Assembly (NCBI GenBank): GCA_033296885.1
Contig: MU863915.1
Span: 1 to 64,000, forward strand
Direction of reading: 5' to 3'
Source of the DNA: Triangularia verruculosa
Taxonomy: Eukaryota; Ascomycota; Sordariomycetes; Sordariales; Podosporaceae
DNA: 64,000 nt
A program made the translations under genes and the position numbers. Position 1 is the stretch's first letter; each line of letters begins with the position of its first letter. A model generated the notes under the pieces. The model saw only the letters and a program-made list of their open reading frames with translations, had not been told where the DNA came from and did not search any database. Of this stretch, positions 43,713-54,170 are shown piece by piece.

Positions 43713-44750
43713 TTATCTTGGGTATATCCTCAGGTGTTTTTTTCTAGATCTTTTTTTACTGGGATTAGGGTGTTGAGGTGGTGATATGGGTGTTGATGGT
43801 AGCGATCCTGTAGATAAGCCTGAGAGGGGTTGGCTTGGCTTCGGGTGGCAGATGCTAAGGTTTTAACTGAGATGATGATATTTTGTATTTTGAGCTAAGG
43901 GGGTTGTATCAATGGAAGTGGAATAAGTTAGAACCGATATAAGTCTGTAAGATAAGGGTTGAATACCGCATTGTGGTATGTGATTTGGGCGTTGACATTT
44001 GTCAAAGCCGGGATAAGGACGGAATGAGTTGGAAAACAGAGGGGATATGCGCTTCACTATTGCTTCTGCTATGGTATCGCTGAGCTGAGCAGCGAGGAAA
44101 AGCCAAATACCTTAGTTCCTCTGGTTACAAGTGATGGGCTGTATAACCATAGGTAAGCATGACGCCCGATGCAATGTTAAACCAAGAGTTATTATATTCA
44201 GTTTTGTTTACGTATAAGGTAGGGGCTGAGCGTGGTTATTCTGGTGTTGATCCCCGGGGTTTTCTGTTGGTAGGTCAGTTAGGCACTGGGCTTGTTTCGG
44301 TATGGCTCTTTTGTCAAGATGGAGGGCTGCAGGAGTGATAAAATCTGGTGGTTTGAGCTATTCTATGGTCTCCAGGAGGATAGCGGAATGTGGGTGTGAG
44401 AGCATGTGTGAGAGCATGTGTGGGAATTTCGGTGAGGGATTGTGTGAGAGCGTGTGTGAGAGTATGTGTAAGGGGAAGTAAAAGAAGGTTCCTCCGTATA
44501 AATTTACTATAACGTTAACGTTGAATAAGGTAGATTTACGGGCAGACTTCGCGGGCGTCGGTGATGTTGCCACGAAAATAAACCAACCTCTTACTTAGAT
44601 CAATAGGAATCTCATACCTAAGTTCGAAGAGTCAGAGGTTACTAGATGGTATGGATATGGTATGTGAGGACAACCATGTTACTGCTATATACCCCCAAAC
44701 ATCCGACCGCCTTATCCATGTGCTTTAATATGAGTGATCTACCTTATCTA
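43713..44750. other. Intergenic DNA
   Basis: No gene supported. Contains the GT-rich 12-bp repeat at 44395-44468. Confidence 0.45.
44395..44468. repeat. Imperfect 12-bp tandem repeat
   Basis: TGTGAGAGCATG occurs twice in a row, then after a 24-bp degenerate interval twice more with single changes (TGTGAGAGCGTG, TGTGAGAGTATG). Confidence 0.7.
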
Positions 44751-47003
44751 TTAGATTGAGGGAATGTAGTCTGTCCAGGTTTTCACGTAGACGCCATCGG
44801 GCATGGACCGTAGGCTTGACAATCCTACCCCCACAACCATCAGCCGCGCAATACAATAGACAATGCCAATGACATAGACAATACCCAGGTTCACCGCCGC
44901 AGGCATCATCTTTCTCGGGTAGACGTTGGTCCTGGCTGCTTCAACGACCATGTTCTTTGTTCCCTTTCCCTTCATAAGCTCCACCAAGGTCTCGAATTGC
45001 TGTACGTATTGAAACGTGATGCCTTCACCCTGCTTTTGCATTTCCTGGACATACGTCAAAATCCTGCCCAGACGATCATCACGGATGTTAGGGTCCTCGT
45101 CTTTGTCGGGACAGAAGATTGTTTGGTAGAGGACCATTGAGTTGGGCTTGGGCTGCAGAGCATGTATATGCCGTATTCTTGTGAGTTCAACACGCGTTTG
45201 GTTGTACCGTGATCTCAGCTTCATATCCGGTTCCTCCCACATCAGCCTGGTGAGAACTTTGACTGTCACGTCTAAAAACCTTCCTGGATCCCCATCCCAA
45301 AAAGTGATTTGGCTGATGGGGATCACCAGCAACCCCAAGGGCGGGACCACTACCAAGAGTATTGTCCCAGCCCGCCACATCGTCGCTTCAAGAGCTGTTG
45401 GAAAGTGGAAGTTCCATGCGATTGCATGCAAGGCAGCAAAAGCAGCGGAAGTACCAGCCAAGACATAGGTGAGACTGTGTGATTCTCCAACCTGAGAGGA
45501 ACGGGTTGGGACACTATCGTTTGGCACCCGTTCAGGCGAAGAAGTGGTGTCCTTGTCCCAACTATTGGTAAGAACACTCCAGTAGCTGTCGAATACTTTT
45601 CTGTCCAGCTCTGTGTGATCCGACTGTTGGCTCGGAACATGGGTCAGATCAACCGCAGCATCGACTTGAGAAGGGTCCACAGAGTTGTCGGGTGAATCAG
45701 CTAGGGCACCGGCTATCAGAGCTGCCCCAGGAATGTCCGTGGTATCGTTATGTGAATTGTCTTCCGAATCATGAGACCAGTTGTCGGCTAGCCTGAGACT
45801 CTCGATCAACTCATCATCGTCATCATCCTCCCACAAAGGGTGTTCCAAAGTAGTAGCATGCGATAGTTGGCCCTCCGCCTTGGCCTTGGACGCATTCAAG
45901 ACAGTTTCGCTTGCTTCAAAGGCAGATTTGCTCTCGGTATTATCCCTGGTCTGCCCACCGATTTGTGTGCCATTCGAACCGTGACCATCATCCAAGTCAC
46001 TGTCCAGATGCGTACCAAGATGCTCCTTTTCATTCTCGCCGATACTCTTCCTCTCCGCCAGACTCCCGGCCGAATCCTGCTCTTCTAAGACTTGCCGACG
46101 TTCAAGCTTGATCGGAACAGAGATAGCCCTGGGCTTATACCAGAATGCGATCCAGGTAGCAACACCACAAACAGCGATCGCCAGCGTGAGTGTTTCCAAC
46201 TGGGCGAAGGGAAGTCCTCGGAAATGGCGTACGATAACTGAGAGCACAAGTTGCAGAATCTGCAGCACCGCAAACAACTTTGCAAAATCGTCGGATTTGC
46301 CCTTGTCCTTGATGTCATCCTCACTGACCTGGAATGGTTCGAATTGGTCTAGGCATTGCGCCAGATGAGTACCGAGAACCGGCGTGGTCACCATACCCTT
46401 TTTGGACGTGCCGTTGGCGGCCTTCAAATTCAGCAAACTCTCAGAATAGGTATCCGAGAGGGTTGACCCGGAGGACGTGTATTTGTGGGATCCATTCCGA
46501 CATGGCACCTCTCGGACAAAGCCACCCATGTTCGCAAAGTATGCATGAGTAATGGTCCACCCTGGCTCATCCTTCAGTTTGAAGGCCTCGGGATCCTTCT
46601 CCGTACCTCGGCAGAAAAGCTTTGAAAGAATGGACGTGTTGAGGAAGTCTCTAAACCCGTCCCACAAAGCTTTGAGTGAAGGAGATGCTGCGACAGTCAA
46701 GTTGTGATCCTGAGTGGTTCTCATTTCTTCCATCGTATTGAGGGCCATCATAAACTCGATTATAGCATGGGCTAAGATAAACTCGGGGAGGAGGATGGTG
46801 ATGACCATCCATTTGCATGTGCGCAAGAACCTTTTCGCTTTGGTATCGTTGGGCCCAGGAACATTCAGGTGTTGAATTGTCCAGGTACAGGTAAAAATAG
46901 TGACAGCACAGCTTTCAATGATGTCGAATGTTCCGCGGCGGCTTGAATTTGGCTGCCAACCGACTGGCTGTGCTTGTGCAATGGTGGTGTTGGGCATGAA
47001 CAT
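44751..47003 (-). CDS. Large multi-pass membrane protein of unknown function
   Basis: A single-exon, 750-residue frame. The N-terminal part has GW.PNSSRRGTFDIIESCAVT, then IFTCTWTIQHLNVPGPN and a hydrophobic stretch (WMVITILLPEFILAHAI). The pattern RGTxDIxxSCxxTIxxCxWxxxHLNVP is shared by a large family of fungal membrane proteins that I know only as uncharacterised. Further hydrophobic segments lie at about residues 245-265 and 270-290, and then a long acidic, Ser-rich loop (about 300-480, with EDDDDDELIE). Another membrane block lies around residues 510-580, and there are two more near the C-terminus (NLGIVYVIGIVYCIARLMVV). It starts 612 bp from the divergent ankyrin gene. Role unknown. Confidence 0.75.
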   Translation of the reverse strand: MFMPNTTIAQAQPVGWQPNSSRRGTFDIIESCAVTIFTCTWTIQHLNVPGPNDTKAKRFLRTCKWMVITILLPEFILAHAIIEFMMALNTMEEMRTTQDHNLTVAASPSLKALWDGFRDFLNTSILSKLFCRGTEKDPEAFKLKDEPGWTITHAYFANMGGFVREVPCRNGSHKYTSSGSTLSDTYSESLLNLKAANGTSKKGMVTTPVLGTHLAQCLDQFEPFQVSEDDIKDKGKSDDFAKLFAVLQILQLVLSVIVRHFRGLPFAQLETLTLAIAVCGVATWIAFWYKPRAISVPIKLERRQVLEEQDSAGSLAERKSIGENEKEHLGTHLDSDLDDGHGSNGTQIGGQTRDNTESKSAFEASETVLNASKAKAEGQLSHATTLEHPLWEDDDDDELIESLRLADNWSHDSEDNSHNDTTDIPGAALIAGALADSPDNSVDPSQVDAAVDLTHVPSQQSDHTELDRKVFDSYWSVLTNSWDKDTTSSPERVPNDSVPTRSSQVGESHSLTYVLAGTSAAFAALHAIAWNFHFPTALEATMWRAGTILLVVVPPLGLLVIPISQITFWDGDPGRFLDVTVKVLTRLMWEEPDMKLRSRYNQTRVELTRIRHIHALQPKPNSMVLYQTIFCPDKDEDPNIRDDRLGRILTYVQEMQKQGEGITFQYVQQFETLVELMKGKGTKNMVVEAARTNVYPRKMMPAAVNLGIVYVIGIVYCIARLMVVGVGLSSLRSMPDGVYVKTWTDYIPSI

Positions 47004-47615
47004 GACGATGTTCCAAAAGGAGACTCAACCTGAATAAAGAAGGGAACAAAATCGGTCGACGGCGGGAATCAGAGGACAGTGGAGGAGCGAACTTGATGTG
47101 ATTTGTGTGTGGGTGGCGAGCCTTCTAATGGATGGTGAGTGGGCAGTTGGATTGGGCAGCCCTCACGCCATGCAGCGTCTAGAGCAGCTGAGAACTTAGC
47201 CACACTGCCAATATTGGTCTACCTTTCAGATAGTCTGGTCAACGTGTTGACCTTTGGTAGGCCCGCAAGTGAGCGCTGTTTCACCACGGAATGATGCCCA
47301 GCCATTGATACATGCACTCAATTGAAGCAAATTGATCACTGGGTACCTATCCGGCTACTTAGAGCGGAGCGTTTCTTCCGATGCCCACCGACTCGCATGC
47401 ATTTGAACTCCCAACTGTCCAAGTCCCTGAGTGCTCCGACCACCCTCCATCGACCCAGCCAAATACCTACTTGTCTTCTCTAGACTCTCTGAATTTCTCG
47501 CCCCCAACTCACCAGGCAATATTATTATCTTTTAGGCTTCCTGAAGATTGCGTGGAAACCCTGGAACATCTCGTTACCTACCTTAGGTGCCTCATTCTTC
47601 CCCAAACATTGAACA
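47004..47615. other. Shared divergent promoter (membrane protein / ankyrin protein)
   Basis: The two genes start at 47003 (minus) and 47616 (plus). The interval contains no third gene. TTACCTACCTTAGG lies at about 47575, close to the ankyrin ATG. Confidence 0.5.
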
Positions 47616-49811
47616 ATGCCCATTTCCTCAGCCTCACTTCAATCCCCAACTTTTAATAGACGTTACAGGCTGCCAAAGGTACCAAAAAGGCCAAAAAAGA
47701 CAGCTCTCCACTCGGAAGTGCTGTCTGGGTCTGAGCTGCGCGTGGGCCAATTGTGCGAAGCTGGCGTCAACATCAATGTACAGGATGAGGCTGGCCGGAC
47801 GGCGCTTCACGATGCCATCGACTGTCCAGAATCCAAGCGACTCGACGTGATCAGAAGATTATTGACACATCCACAAGCCGCGACTATCATCGACAGCGTG
47901 GACCGGGACGACCGCACAGCGTTGTGCTGGGCTGTCCAGTTGCGGCAGATGGACATCGTCAAAATTCTTGTTGCTTCCGGAGCAAATACCATGGCAGCTA
48001 CGCTGGACGGAGACATGCTTCTCCATCAATGTCTGAAAACGGACCCAGAGTTGGCCAAGCTCATAGTCCAAACATGGATTGACAATAACGAAAAACTGAA
48101 AAAGGCCCACAATATGGCCATCAGAAATAAGATGGGAGAGACCCCGCTGCAACTCGCCGTCCAATTTCATCATACTGCCCACCGGGAATGGTTCGATCTG
48201 ATGTGTCAGGCAGCACTTTACGGACTGCTGGCCTGGGAAGGGGGAAAACCGCCACAACGAACGCTTATCGAATTCGGTGATACCCACAAGTCAGAGAGCA
48301 ACGCATTTTGGAACGCCGCCTTTCCACACACGTGGTTCAATCTTTTATTACAACCCTCGGCACAACAACAGTCTCAGGATGCCGCTCTCCATGTTGCTGG
48401 GCGGATCGGCCATGTGGTCTTTTTCCGGAAGTTTATGAACTCAATATTTCGAGGGACTCCTGAAGTTTGGTTCAAGGATTCCCAGACCCGCAAGTTTCTC
48501 GCTGCTATGACAACGGAAAATACAAACGGTGAATCACCCCTACATCTCTTGGTTAAAGAGAAACATTGGGAAGCGTTGCGGGCAATTCTTGATCCCAGAT
48601 TATTTCCCATCAAACTTCGGCATCGCCTTCTAGGACAAGAAGCTTTCACCCCACTGTGTGAAGCTGTTGAAGCCATGCTCAAGGATCTTGGATGCAAAAC
48701 ATTCACTGCCGCCACGAACCCACTGGAATGGGTAGCTGCTGGAGGGTACACCGAGCTTGCAAATTCAATCCTGGAACGAGGCAGCAATCGTGTCGTCTTA
48801 TCTAGAGCACTCTATCAAGCCGCATTGCGAGGCCACGTGGAGGTAGTCAATGCTCTCTTAGCACATGGGGCAGATCCAAACAACCGGGTCAAGGATCCTT
48901 CACAGGCGGGTTCAACCTGGACTCCTTTGGCTGCGGCTGCTGCCTGGGGTCACGTTCAAGTTGCCCAGGCGCTGTTGGGCTGCGCTGGAATCCAACCGCA
49001 CTTAGCCACACCGCACACGAAGAAAGGCCTCCAAGGGAGGACCTGTACACCGCTTGGCCTTGCCGTCATCAAACCCCACACGGAAGTCGTCGAACTGTTC
49101 AGCAAACATCAACTGTCGGCCTCAGGCAAGTTGAACCTCAATCTCGGAATTCTCAACAAGGACGGAGAACCTCTTTTGTCCCCACTACAGCTGGCAATTA
49201 AGCATGGTTACTGGGACATTGCGAGCTGCTTATTGGACCGTTCTCTTGTGCAAAAGGAGCTGATCGATCTGAATGTTCGTGCACGGTACGGGGAGACACT
49301 TTTGCAGCAAGCTTTGAAACAGTTGAGCGGTGAACACAAGGATCAACAAGGGTTGCGGAGTTGCATAAAGAAGCTTAGAGCAACAGGGCATTTCGACCAT
49401 CTGGGAGAAATCATCCACAAGTCAGAAAGGTTAGAAAGGGAAAGGCTGGAAAGGGAAAGGTTGGAAAGGGAAAGGTTGGAAAGGGAAAGGGATAGGTTGA
49501 TTATGGAGGAATTAGAAATGGAAAGGTCGGAAAGGGATGAGGGGGCTGGAGAAACAATGGAGTCGTATTCAAACGATGACGATGCGATCAAACTTGGGAG
49601 ATGGAGACGGATGAAAGTGGCCGGGAAAGTACTTTACAAAGAAGCCACAAAATCTGGTGAAAGCGAATTCACAGAGATAGGGGGGAAAATAGCGGAGGCA
49701 ATACTAAAGGAAGTGGAGAAGTTGAGAAGAAAGGAAGAAGAAGAGAGGATAAAAAGGGAAAAGAAAGAGGCAAGAAAGCGAGAAACAGAGAGGAAAGAGG
49801 CAGGTTATTAA
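47616..49811 (+). CDS. Ankyrin-repeat protein with a C-terminal coiled coil
   Basis: A single-exon, 731-residue frame. Ankyrin-type units include VNINVQDEAGRTALHDAI, DRDDRTALCWAVQLRQMDIV, ALYQAALRGHVEVVNALLAH, WTPLAAAAAWGHVQVAQALL and TPLGLAVIKPHTEVVELF. The DPNNR..D and ADPN turns are typical. Residues 606-625 are four copies of LERER, encoded by a 15-bp repeat, and lead into a highly charged coiled coil ending KKEARKRETERKEAGY. There is no signal peptide or TM segment. Start choice: the first ATG of the frame, with the ankyrin array beginning about 50 residues on. Such proteins are scaffolds; ascomycete ankyrin proteins also occur with NLR or HET partners, but no NACHT or HET domain is present. 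The divergent pairing with the membrane protein suggests co-expression. Confidence 0.8.
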   Translation: MPISSASLQSPTFNRRYRLPKVPKRPKKTALHSEVLSGSELRVGQLCEAGVNINVQDEAGRTALHDAIDCPESKRLDVIRRLLTHPQAATIIDSVDRDDRTALCWAVQLRQMDIVKILVASGANTMAATLDGDMLLHQCLKTDPELAKLIVQTWIDNNEKLKKAHNMAIRNKMGETPLQLAVQFHHTAHREWFDLMCQAALYGLLAWEGGKPPQRTLIEFGDTHKSESNAFWNAAFPHTWFNLLLQPSAQQQSQDAALHVAGRIGHVVFFRKFMNSIFRGTPEVWFKDSQTRKFLAAMTTENTNGESPLHLLVKEKHWEALRAILDPRLFPIKLRHRLLGQEAFTPLCEAVEAMLKDLGCKTFTAATNPLEWVAAGGYTELANSILERGSNRVVLSRALYQAALRGHVEVVNALLAHGADPNNRVKDPSQAGSTWTPLAAAAAWGHVQVAQALLGCAGIQPHLATPHTKKGLQGRTCTPLGLAVIKPHTEVVELFSKHQLSASGKLNLNLGILNKDGEPLLSPLQLAIKHGYWDIASCLLDRSLVQKELIDLNVRARYGETLLQQALKQLSGEHKDQQGLRSCIKKLRATGHFDHLGEIIHKSERLERERLERERLERERLERERDRLIMEELEMERSERDEGAGETMESYSNDDDAIKLGRWRRMKVAGKVLYKEATKSGESEFTEIGGKIAEAILKEVEKLRRKEEEERIKREKKEARKRETERKEAGY
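49431..49490. repeat. Coding 15-bp minisatellite (4 copies)
   Basis: Units TTAGAAAGGGAAAGG, CTGGAAAGGGAAAGG and TTGGAAAGGGAAAGG (twice) encode LERER each. The units are nearly identical, so copy number is likely to vary between strains. Confidence 0.9.
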
Positions 49812-50790
49812 GTGCCACGGGAACGAGTTCCTGGCCCGGGCTAGAGAGCTCGGCAGAGGGATTCCAATAGATGATATTGAGTCAAGGAAGGAAAGGAAGA
49901 AAGAAGGAAGATGGGTTTTCCTAACAGTCGACGACTCAGAGATGCGTGGTAACAAGCAACATAATATTCGATCCGAGCACGCCCCCCTATTAAACTGAAG
50001 CATCTCTCTATGTAACCCTAGTTCACGTATTCAGGAATTCGCTTCACCCTTTGCACTCCATGATTGGAGATGATCATCATGTACCTACCTGTAGGTAGTT
50101 TCTGACGAGTTCACACTTAGTTTGAGGCGTTTCTATCACTCAACTCGCGGTAGGTAAACAGAACATGAAACATTTTTTACACAATTGATTACTAGGTAAC
50201 TAGAAAGATAGGTACGTATTTCACAAAAGTGGTACCTAATTACAAACACGACATTACAGCAGTGTTATCTATATCTCCTCCCCTCATCTGTACCTAAGGT
50301 ACCTACCTAGTATTACATCCCTAATCCTCCCGAGGTAACCGCTGCCCAAACTTAAGGTACCTTAATTAGCCTAATATATAGTTATCTTGACATTATAAAA
50401 TGCCGGATTTTTGAAAGATAGATTTTACCATAACAGTTCAAAGGGCTCAGCTAAAAAGCATACGCATCTACCTTGAATATACCCACGCACTTCCGTCGCC
50501 GTTTCAGGTTCCGTAAGCATAACTGAAGAGCTAAATATCACAGACGAAGCAGTCGCGGTCGCAGAGGGAAACAATGGGAATGGGAAACAGGCGATGCAGC
50601 TGCTTCTCGCGAATTGAGGGCGGGACGTCGAGATCGCCGAGAGAGTGGTTGAAGCTGTTGCGGAGAACCGGAGGACTGCTTGGCTATCATGTCAAACTAG
50701 ACCTTGAATGTACTGCACGTTTTCTCAGTTTCCTTCTAAGAGTGAATGCCTCGTCGACCACGTTGATACTATGAGCACTTGACATGAAGT
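49812..50790. other. Intergenic DNA rich in TACCTA/TAGGTA words
   Basis: No gene supported. Words such as GTACCTACCTGTAGGTAG (about 50081), GGTAGGTAAACAG (about 50151), ACCTAAGGTACCTACCTAG (about 50292) and TAAGGTACCTTAA (about 50353) are dense here. Confidence 0.5.
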
Positions 50791-52037
50791 CTAATCCTGT
50801 ACCTTAATGATGACCTTGCCGACATGCCTTCCCGAGTACAGATATTCAAACGCGGCCGGCGACTCGTCAAAGCTGAAAACTCGGTCGACGAGCGGGGCAA
50901 GGGACACCTTCTTCTCTGTCAAAAACCGATTCAGGTCGACGTAATCCTCCTTAGAGCCCACGCCAATACCCCTATAGAGCACCAACCGTCAATCAAACGT
51001 TACTGGCAGTCTCACGCTTCTTGGGAATTGACTTACTTCAGCTTTGCGAACTTGCCCATCAGTGCCATGAGAGCACTTGGCTGCCAGTCACCGTCGGTAC
51101 CGGCCAGGAAGCCAACGAGAGATACGAGACCGCCCCGCTGCCGTAGAAAACCGATATCTTCCGGGATTGACGCCGGCCCAGTGTTGTTAATGACAAAGTC
51201 GACTCCTTTGTCGTCCGTAAGGCGCTTGACTTCTGAGGCTAGGTCAGAGACGGTTTTGTAGTTGATGCCACGGACATCGGAGCCGAGCTTTTGAATATCT
51301 TCGAGCTTTTTGTTGGATGAGGACGTGATGATGGGTCGAATGCCCGCGGCAAGGCAGATCAGCAAGGCAAACAAGCTGACGCCTCCCGTGCCTGGCTCAA
51401 CTGGTCAGAGACAATGTGCCATTGTTAGCCAGATTGCAAACATGGGCTACGAACCTTGCAAGAGGGCACTTCTCGGTTTCGCCGCTTTGAGGCCGTCCAG
51501 AGCAGTCCAAGCTGTGACGCCAGCACACGTGATAGTAGCTGCCTGCGGTTTAAGATGTAAACGAAATGGTTGGTGATGATAACAAGGCTCCTGTGGGATG
51601 GCATGACTGACCTCTTCCCATGACAAGTGCTTGGGCAATTGTACGATGTACTTGTCTTCGAAGATGGCGTACTCGCGGAGAACACCCTCAACGTCGCCAC
51701 CAAGTGCTCTGTTCGGCTCATCATCGCACCCAGTCAGATTGCTGAGATCAAAAATAACCGAGACATGGTCTCCGATAGTGAAATCTTTCACCGCGCTTCC
51801 AATGGCGGCAACCTCGGCAGCTGCGTCGGAACAAGGAATGCCACGTGCAATCACATCCACAGGGTAGCGTCCGTGCAGCATGGCGACATCACGAAAGTTG
51901 AGGGAGACGGCATGGATTTTGAGGAGGACATCGCGCGGTCCAAGCTCTCGCGGTAGATGTTCGGTCGACGGGCTGATGGTGCTCGGTAGACCGCCGGTGG
52001 TGCGTCTGAACGCTTTGTACGTCTCGGGAATCGACAT
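50791..52037 (-). CDS. Medium-chain dehydrogenase/reductase (zinc-type ADH-like, quinone-oxidoreductase side)
   Basis: Exons 52037-51612, 51542-51455, 51391-51037 and 50971-50791; introns 69, 63 and 65 nt; 349 residues, the usual MDR length. The N-terminal GroES-like fold has LLKIHAVSLNFRDVAMLHGR and GDHVSVIF, then LRE.YAIFEDKYIVQLPKHL. The nucleotide-binding part has ITCAGVTAWTALDGL, LLQGTGGVSLFALLICLAAG (the GTGGVS glycine motif is split by intron 2), and DFVINNTGPASIPEDIGFLR. It ends FEYLYSGRHVGKVIIKV. There is no cluster of four structural-zinc cysteines, and the catalytic-zinc ligands are not evident (CSDAAAEV stands at the usual place), so it is probably a zinc-free NAD(P)H reductase of enones or quinones. 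Standalone gene with its own promoter. Confidence 0.88.
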
Positions 52038-52828
52038 CTCGAATTAAGCTGGAAACTTACAATCGCATGCTCCGTGTAGGTATTCAATCATCAGGGGAAT
52101 TGAGTAAGGGATGATCGCCTTATATAATAGACAGAACAGATCAGGGACGGAGAGTTGGAGCCGAAGACCCACGCTGATTGGTCATCAAGTTCGCCGAAGC
52201 AACCTGATCAACATGACGTTTTGGTTCCGCGGAGGTGAAAAGACGCTTGGTCATTTTTGGATCATACCTGAACCCAGAACCTCCATCTCTGATGTTGCGA
52301 TGTCTAGGATCAGAAAATTTCTTCCCAGACTGGTCTAAAATCAGAAAAATGGCAATAGAGTCTTGCCGACACAGAGCACTCTCAGCCTGTGACTGTTAAT
52401 CTCGGGGAGAACACGAGGGCCACATGAAGAGAAGAGAGAGAAGGCGAGGAAAGAAGAACACCACAGCGGTAAGAGATGGGTGGGGGATGAACGGGTTATC
52501 GGTAATTCGAGACTCCACTGCTTGCAGACAATTAGTAAGCTCGGAGAGGTCGAAATATTAAATCCATCCGTTTTTCGAAGATGCACATGAGAAAAGTCTC
52601 CGAGTCTATCACGTTCAAGTAACTATTCAGCTCTGAAACATCAGTTCGAATGGCGACATTTTCCACGTGCGGGTCGGCATCACAAGAGTTGAAGCTTCTT
52701 TCTTTCCCCACAGAACACGCAACAGCTCATTGCAAGGTGATCTCTAGAGTGTATGAACTTTGTGTGAAGTTTGCATTAGAAGAAATCCCCGTGTGCTAAA
52801 TTTACATCACCCGTTGCCTCGGATTTCT
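52038..52828. other. Intergenic DNA
   Basis: Promoter of the dehydrogenase and 3' flank of the next gene. No gene supported. Confidence 0.4.
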
Positions 52829-53848
52829 TCAAATCCCTGGCAGCAGGTAGAGCTTGCAGCTTGCCGGTGAGGCGGGGGCAATCGTGCAGAAGCAAACAGG
52901 CCTGTCATTCCGTTTGCAGTGGCCGAGGCAGCGATGTGGAAAGAGGTCCCAGATAAGCATACGAGTCGAATCTGACATGGCCGAAGACAAATCGTTATCA
53001 ATTGTTCTCGCAGCCAATGCTCTGGCCAGGCCCGTCAATTCGTCCTTGGTGAGTATACTGACCAGTGGCTCCTGGTACGCCGGTGGGCTTGGAAAAGTGC
53101 GACTGAAGTTTGAGGTGATACGCTCAACAATGGTGCGCGCCCAGTCTCCTGTGAGCTCCGCGGCCGAGTTTGTAATGTCGGCGATTGCCATTGCGATGTC
53201 AGCGGCGAGAGTTGTTGCAAAACGGGCGGGGGTGGCTAGCACAGCCATGCCGAAGTAGGTATACGTAGATAGTATCGCCTGATAGGCTTTCAGACGAACG
53301 GTGGGCAAAGCACCCCTAACGTGCAGAATGTTGGCGATGGCCGTGCTTGTTGCATATACATGGTAGCCGCACACTCTTCTGGGCTTGGCGGCATCGGGTA
53401 CGGTCGCCATTGTGTTGACGACGTTGGTGATAGCGGTCGTGATGGTGCTGGTCGACTTCTTCTCTTTGTCGTAGCCCATTTGCACCAACCAGGAAAGCTC
53501 CAAAAGACCCCGAGATATCGCAATTGCGGTTGTTAGATTGTCATCTAGGGCCGGGATGACAACGACATTGATATCGGTCGCTTGGGCGTGCTGAATTCGC
53601 TTATCATTGGCCAGACCGTCTTCCTCGCCTTGTCCCACTTGGCTTCGCACTGGCTGATCGTCTTGGACAGAGTGATGATTTGGTTGTGGCCGACGTCGGT
53701 TAAACCAAGCTCGGAATCGCTGCAACTGTCGGGGCATTTTGGCCGTTTGAATGATGCTGTTCCAGTCACTGTGAATGTGGGGACAAGAGGAGCTTAATGA
53801 AGCTCGAAAGGAAAGAGCAGTCAAGCTTTGAGAAGAAATTGAAGCCAC
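52829..53848 (-). CDS. Hypothetical alanine-rich helical protein
   Basis: A frame of 339 codons without introns that I can see. The first ATG is at 53848; a second Met (MPRQLQRFRAWFNRRRPQ, residue about 38) is an equally good start because the preceding residues look untranslated. The body is Ala/Thr-rich and helical (AIAISRGLLELSWLVQMG, STSTITTAITNVVNTMATVP, ATTLAADIAMAIADITNSAA) and ends with a Cys cluster (HRCLGHC..NDRPVCFC.). No family is recognised. The several TT(A/S)I(A/T)xxIxN segments could pack as amphipathic helices. Moderately confident that it is a gene because of its length and composition. Confidence 0.55.
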   Translation of the reverse strand: MASISSQSLTALSFRASLSSSCPHIHSDWNSIIQTAKMPRQLQRFRAWFNRRRPQPNHHSVQDDQPVRSQVGQGEEDGLANDKRIQHAQATDINVVVIPALDDNLTTAIAISRGLLELSWLVQMGYDKEKKSTSTITTAITNVVNTMATVPDAAKPRRVCGYHVYATSTAIANILHVRGALPTVRLKAYQAILSTYTYFGMAVLATPARFATTLAADIAMAIADITNSAAELTGDWARTIVERITSNFSRTFPSPPAYQEPLVSILTKDELTGLARALAARTIDNDLSSAMSDSTRMLIWDLFPHRCLGHCKRNDRPVCFCTIAPASPASCKLYLLPGI

Positions 53849-54170
53849 CCTGCCACTGCTTCCAGGGCTTGAAATTAACCTTCAACAGGAGGCGCCCAAG
53901 GCTTGTCTCGGCTCTCAGACCAGCTCACAATTCCAGCGCTCGCAATACCGCTCGCTCTTCAACCTGCTCTTACACCCGCACCCGCATCCAGAATCTGTCC
54001 AAGCCTATCTCTGTCTCTTGCGCCCGATACCACACAGGCAAGTGGCACTGCCCACGCACTCAAACCAGCGTCAACTTACCACGCCGTCTTCCAGACCCAT
54101 TATGGCCAGGAAGCCCCAGACCTGCCAGGCCCCGGTTCACACCAAAAGTCGTATCGAGTTGGAGGGGCTT
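53849..54170. other. Intergenic DNA
   Basis: Short frames on the plus strand lack protein character; nothing assigned. Confidence 0.35.
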
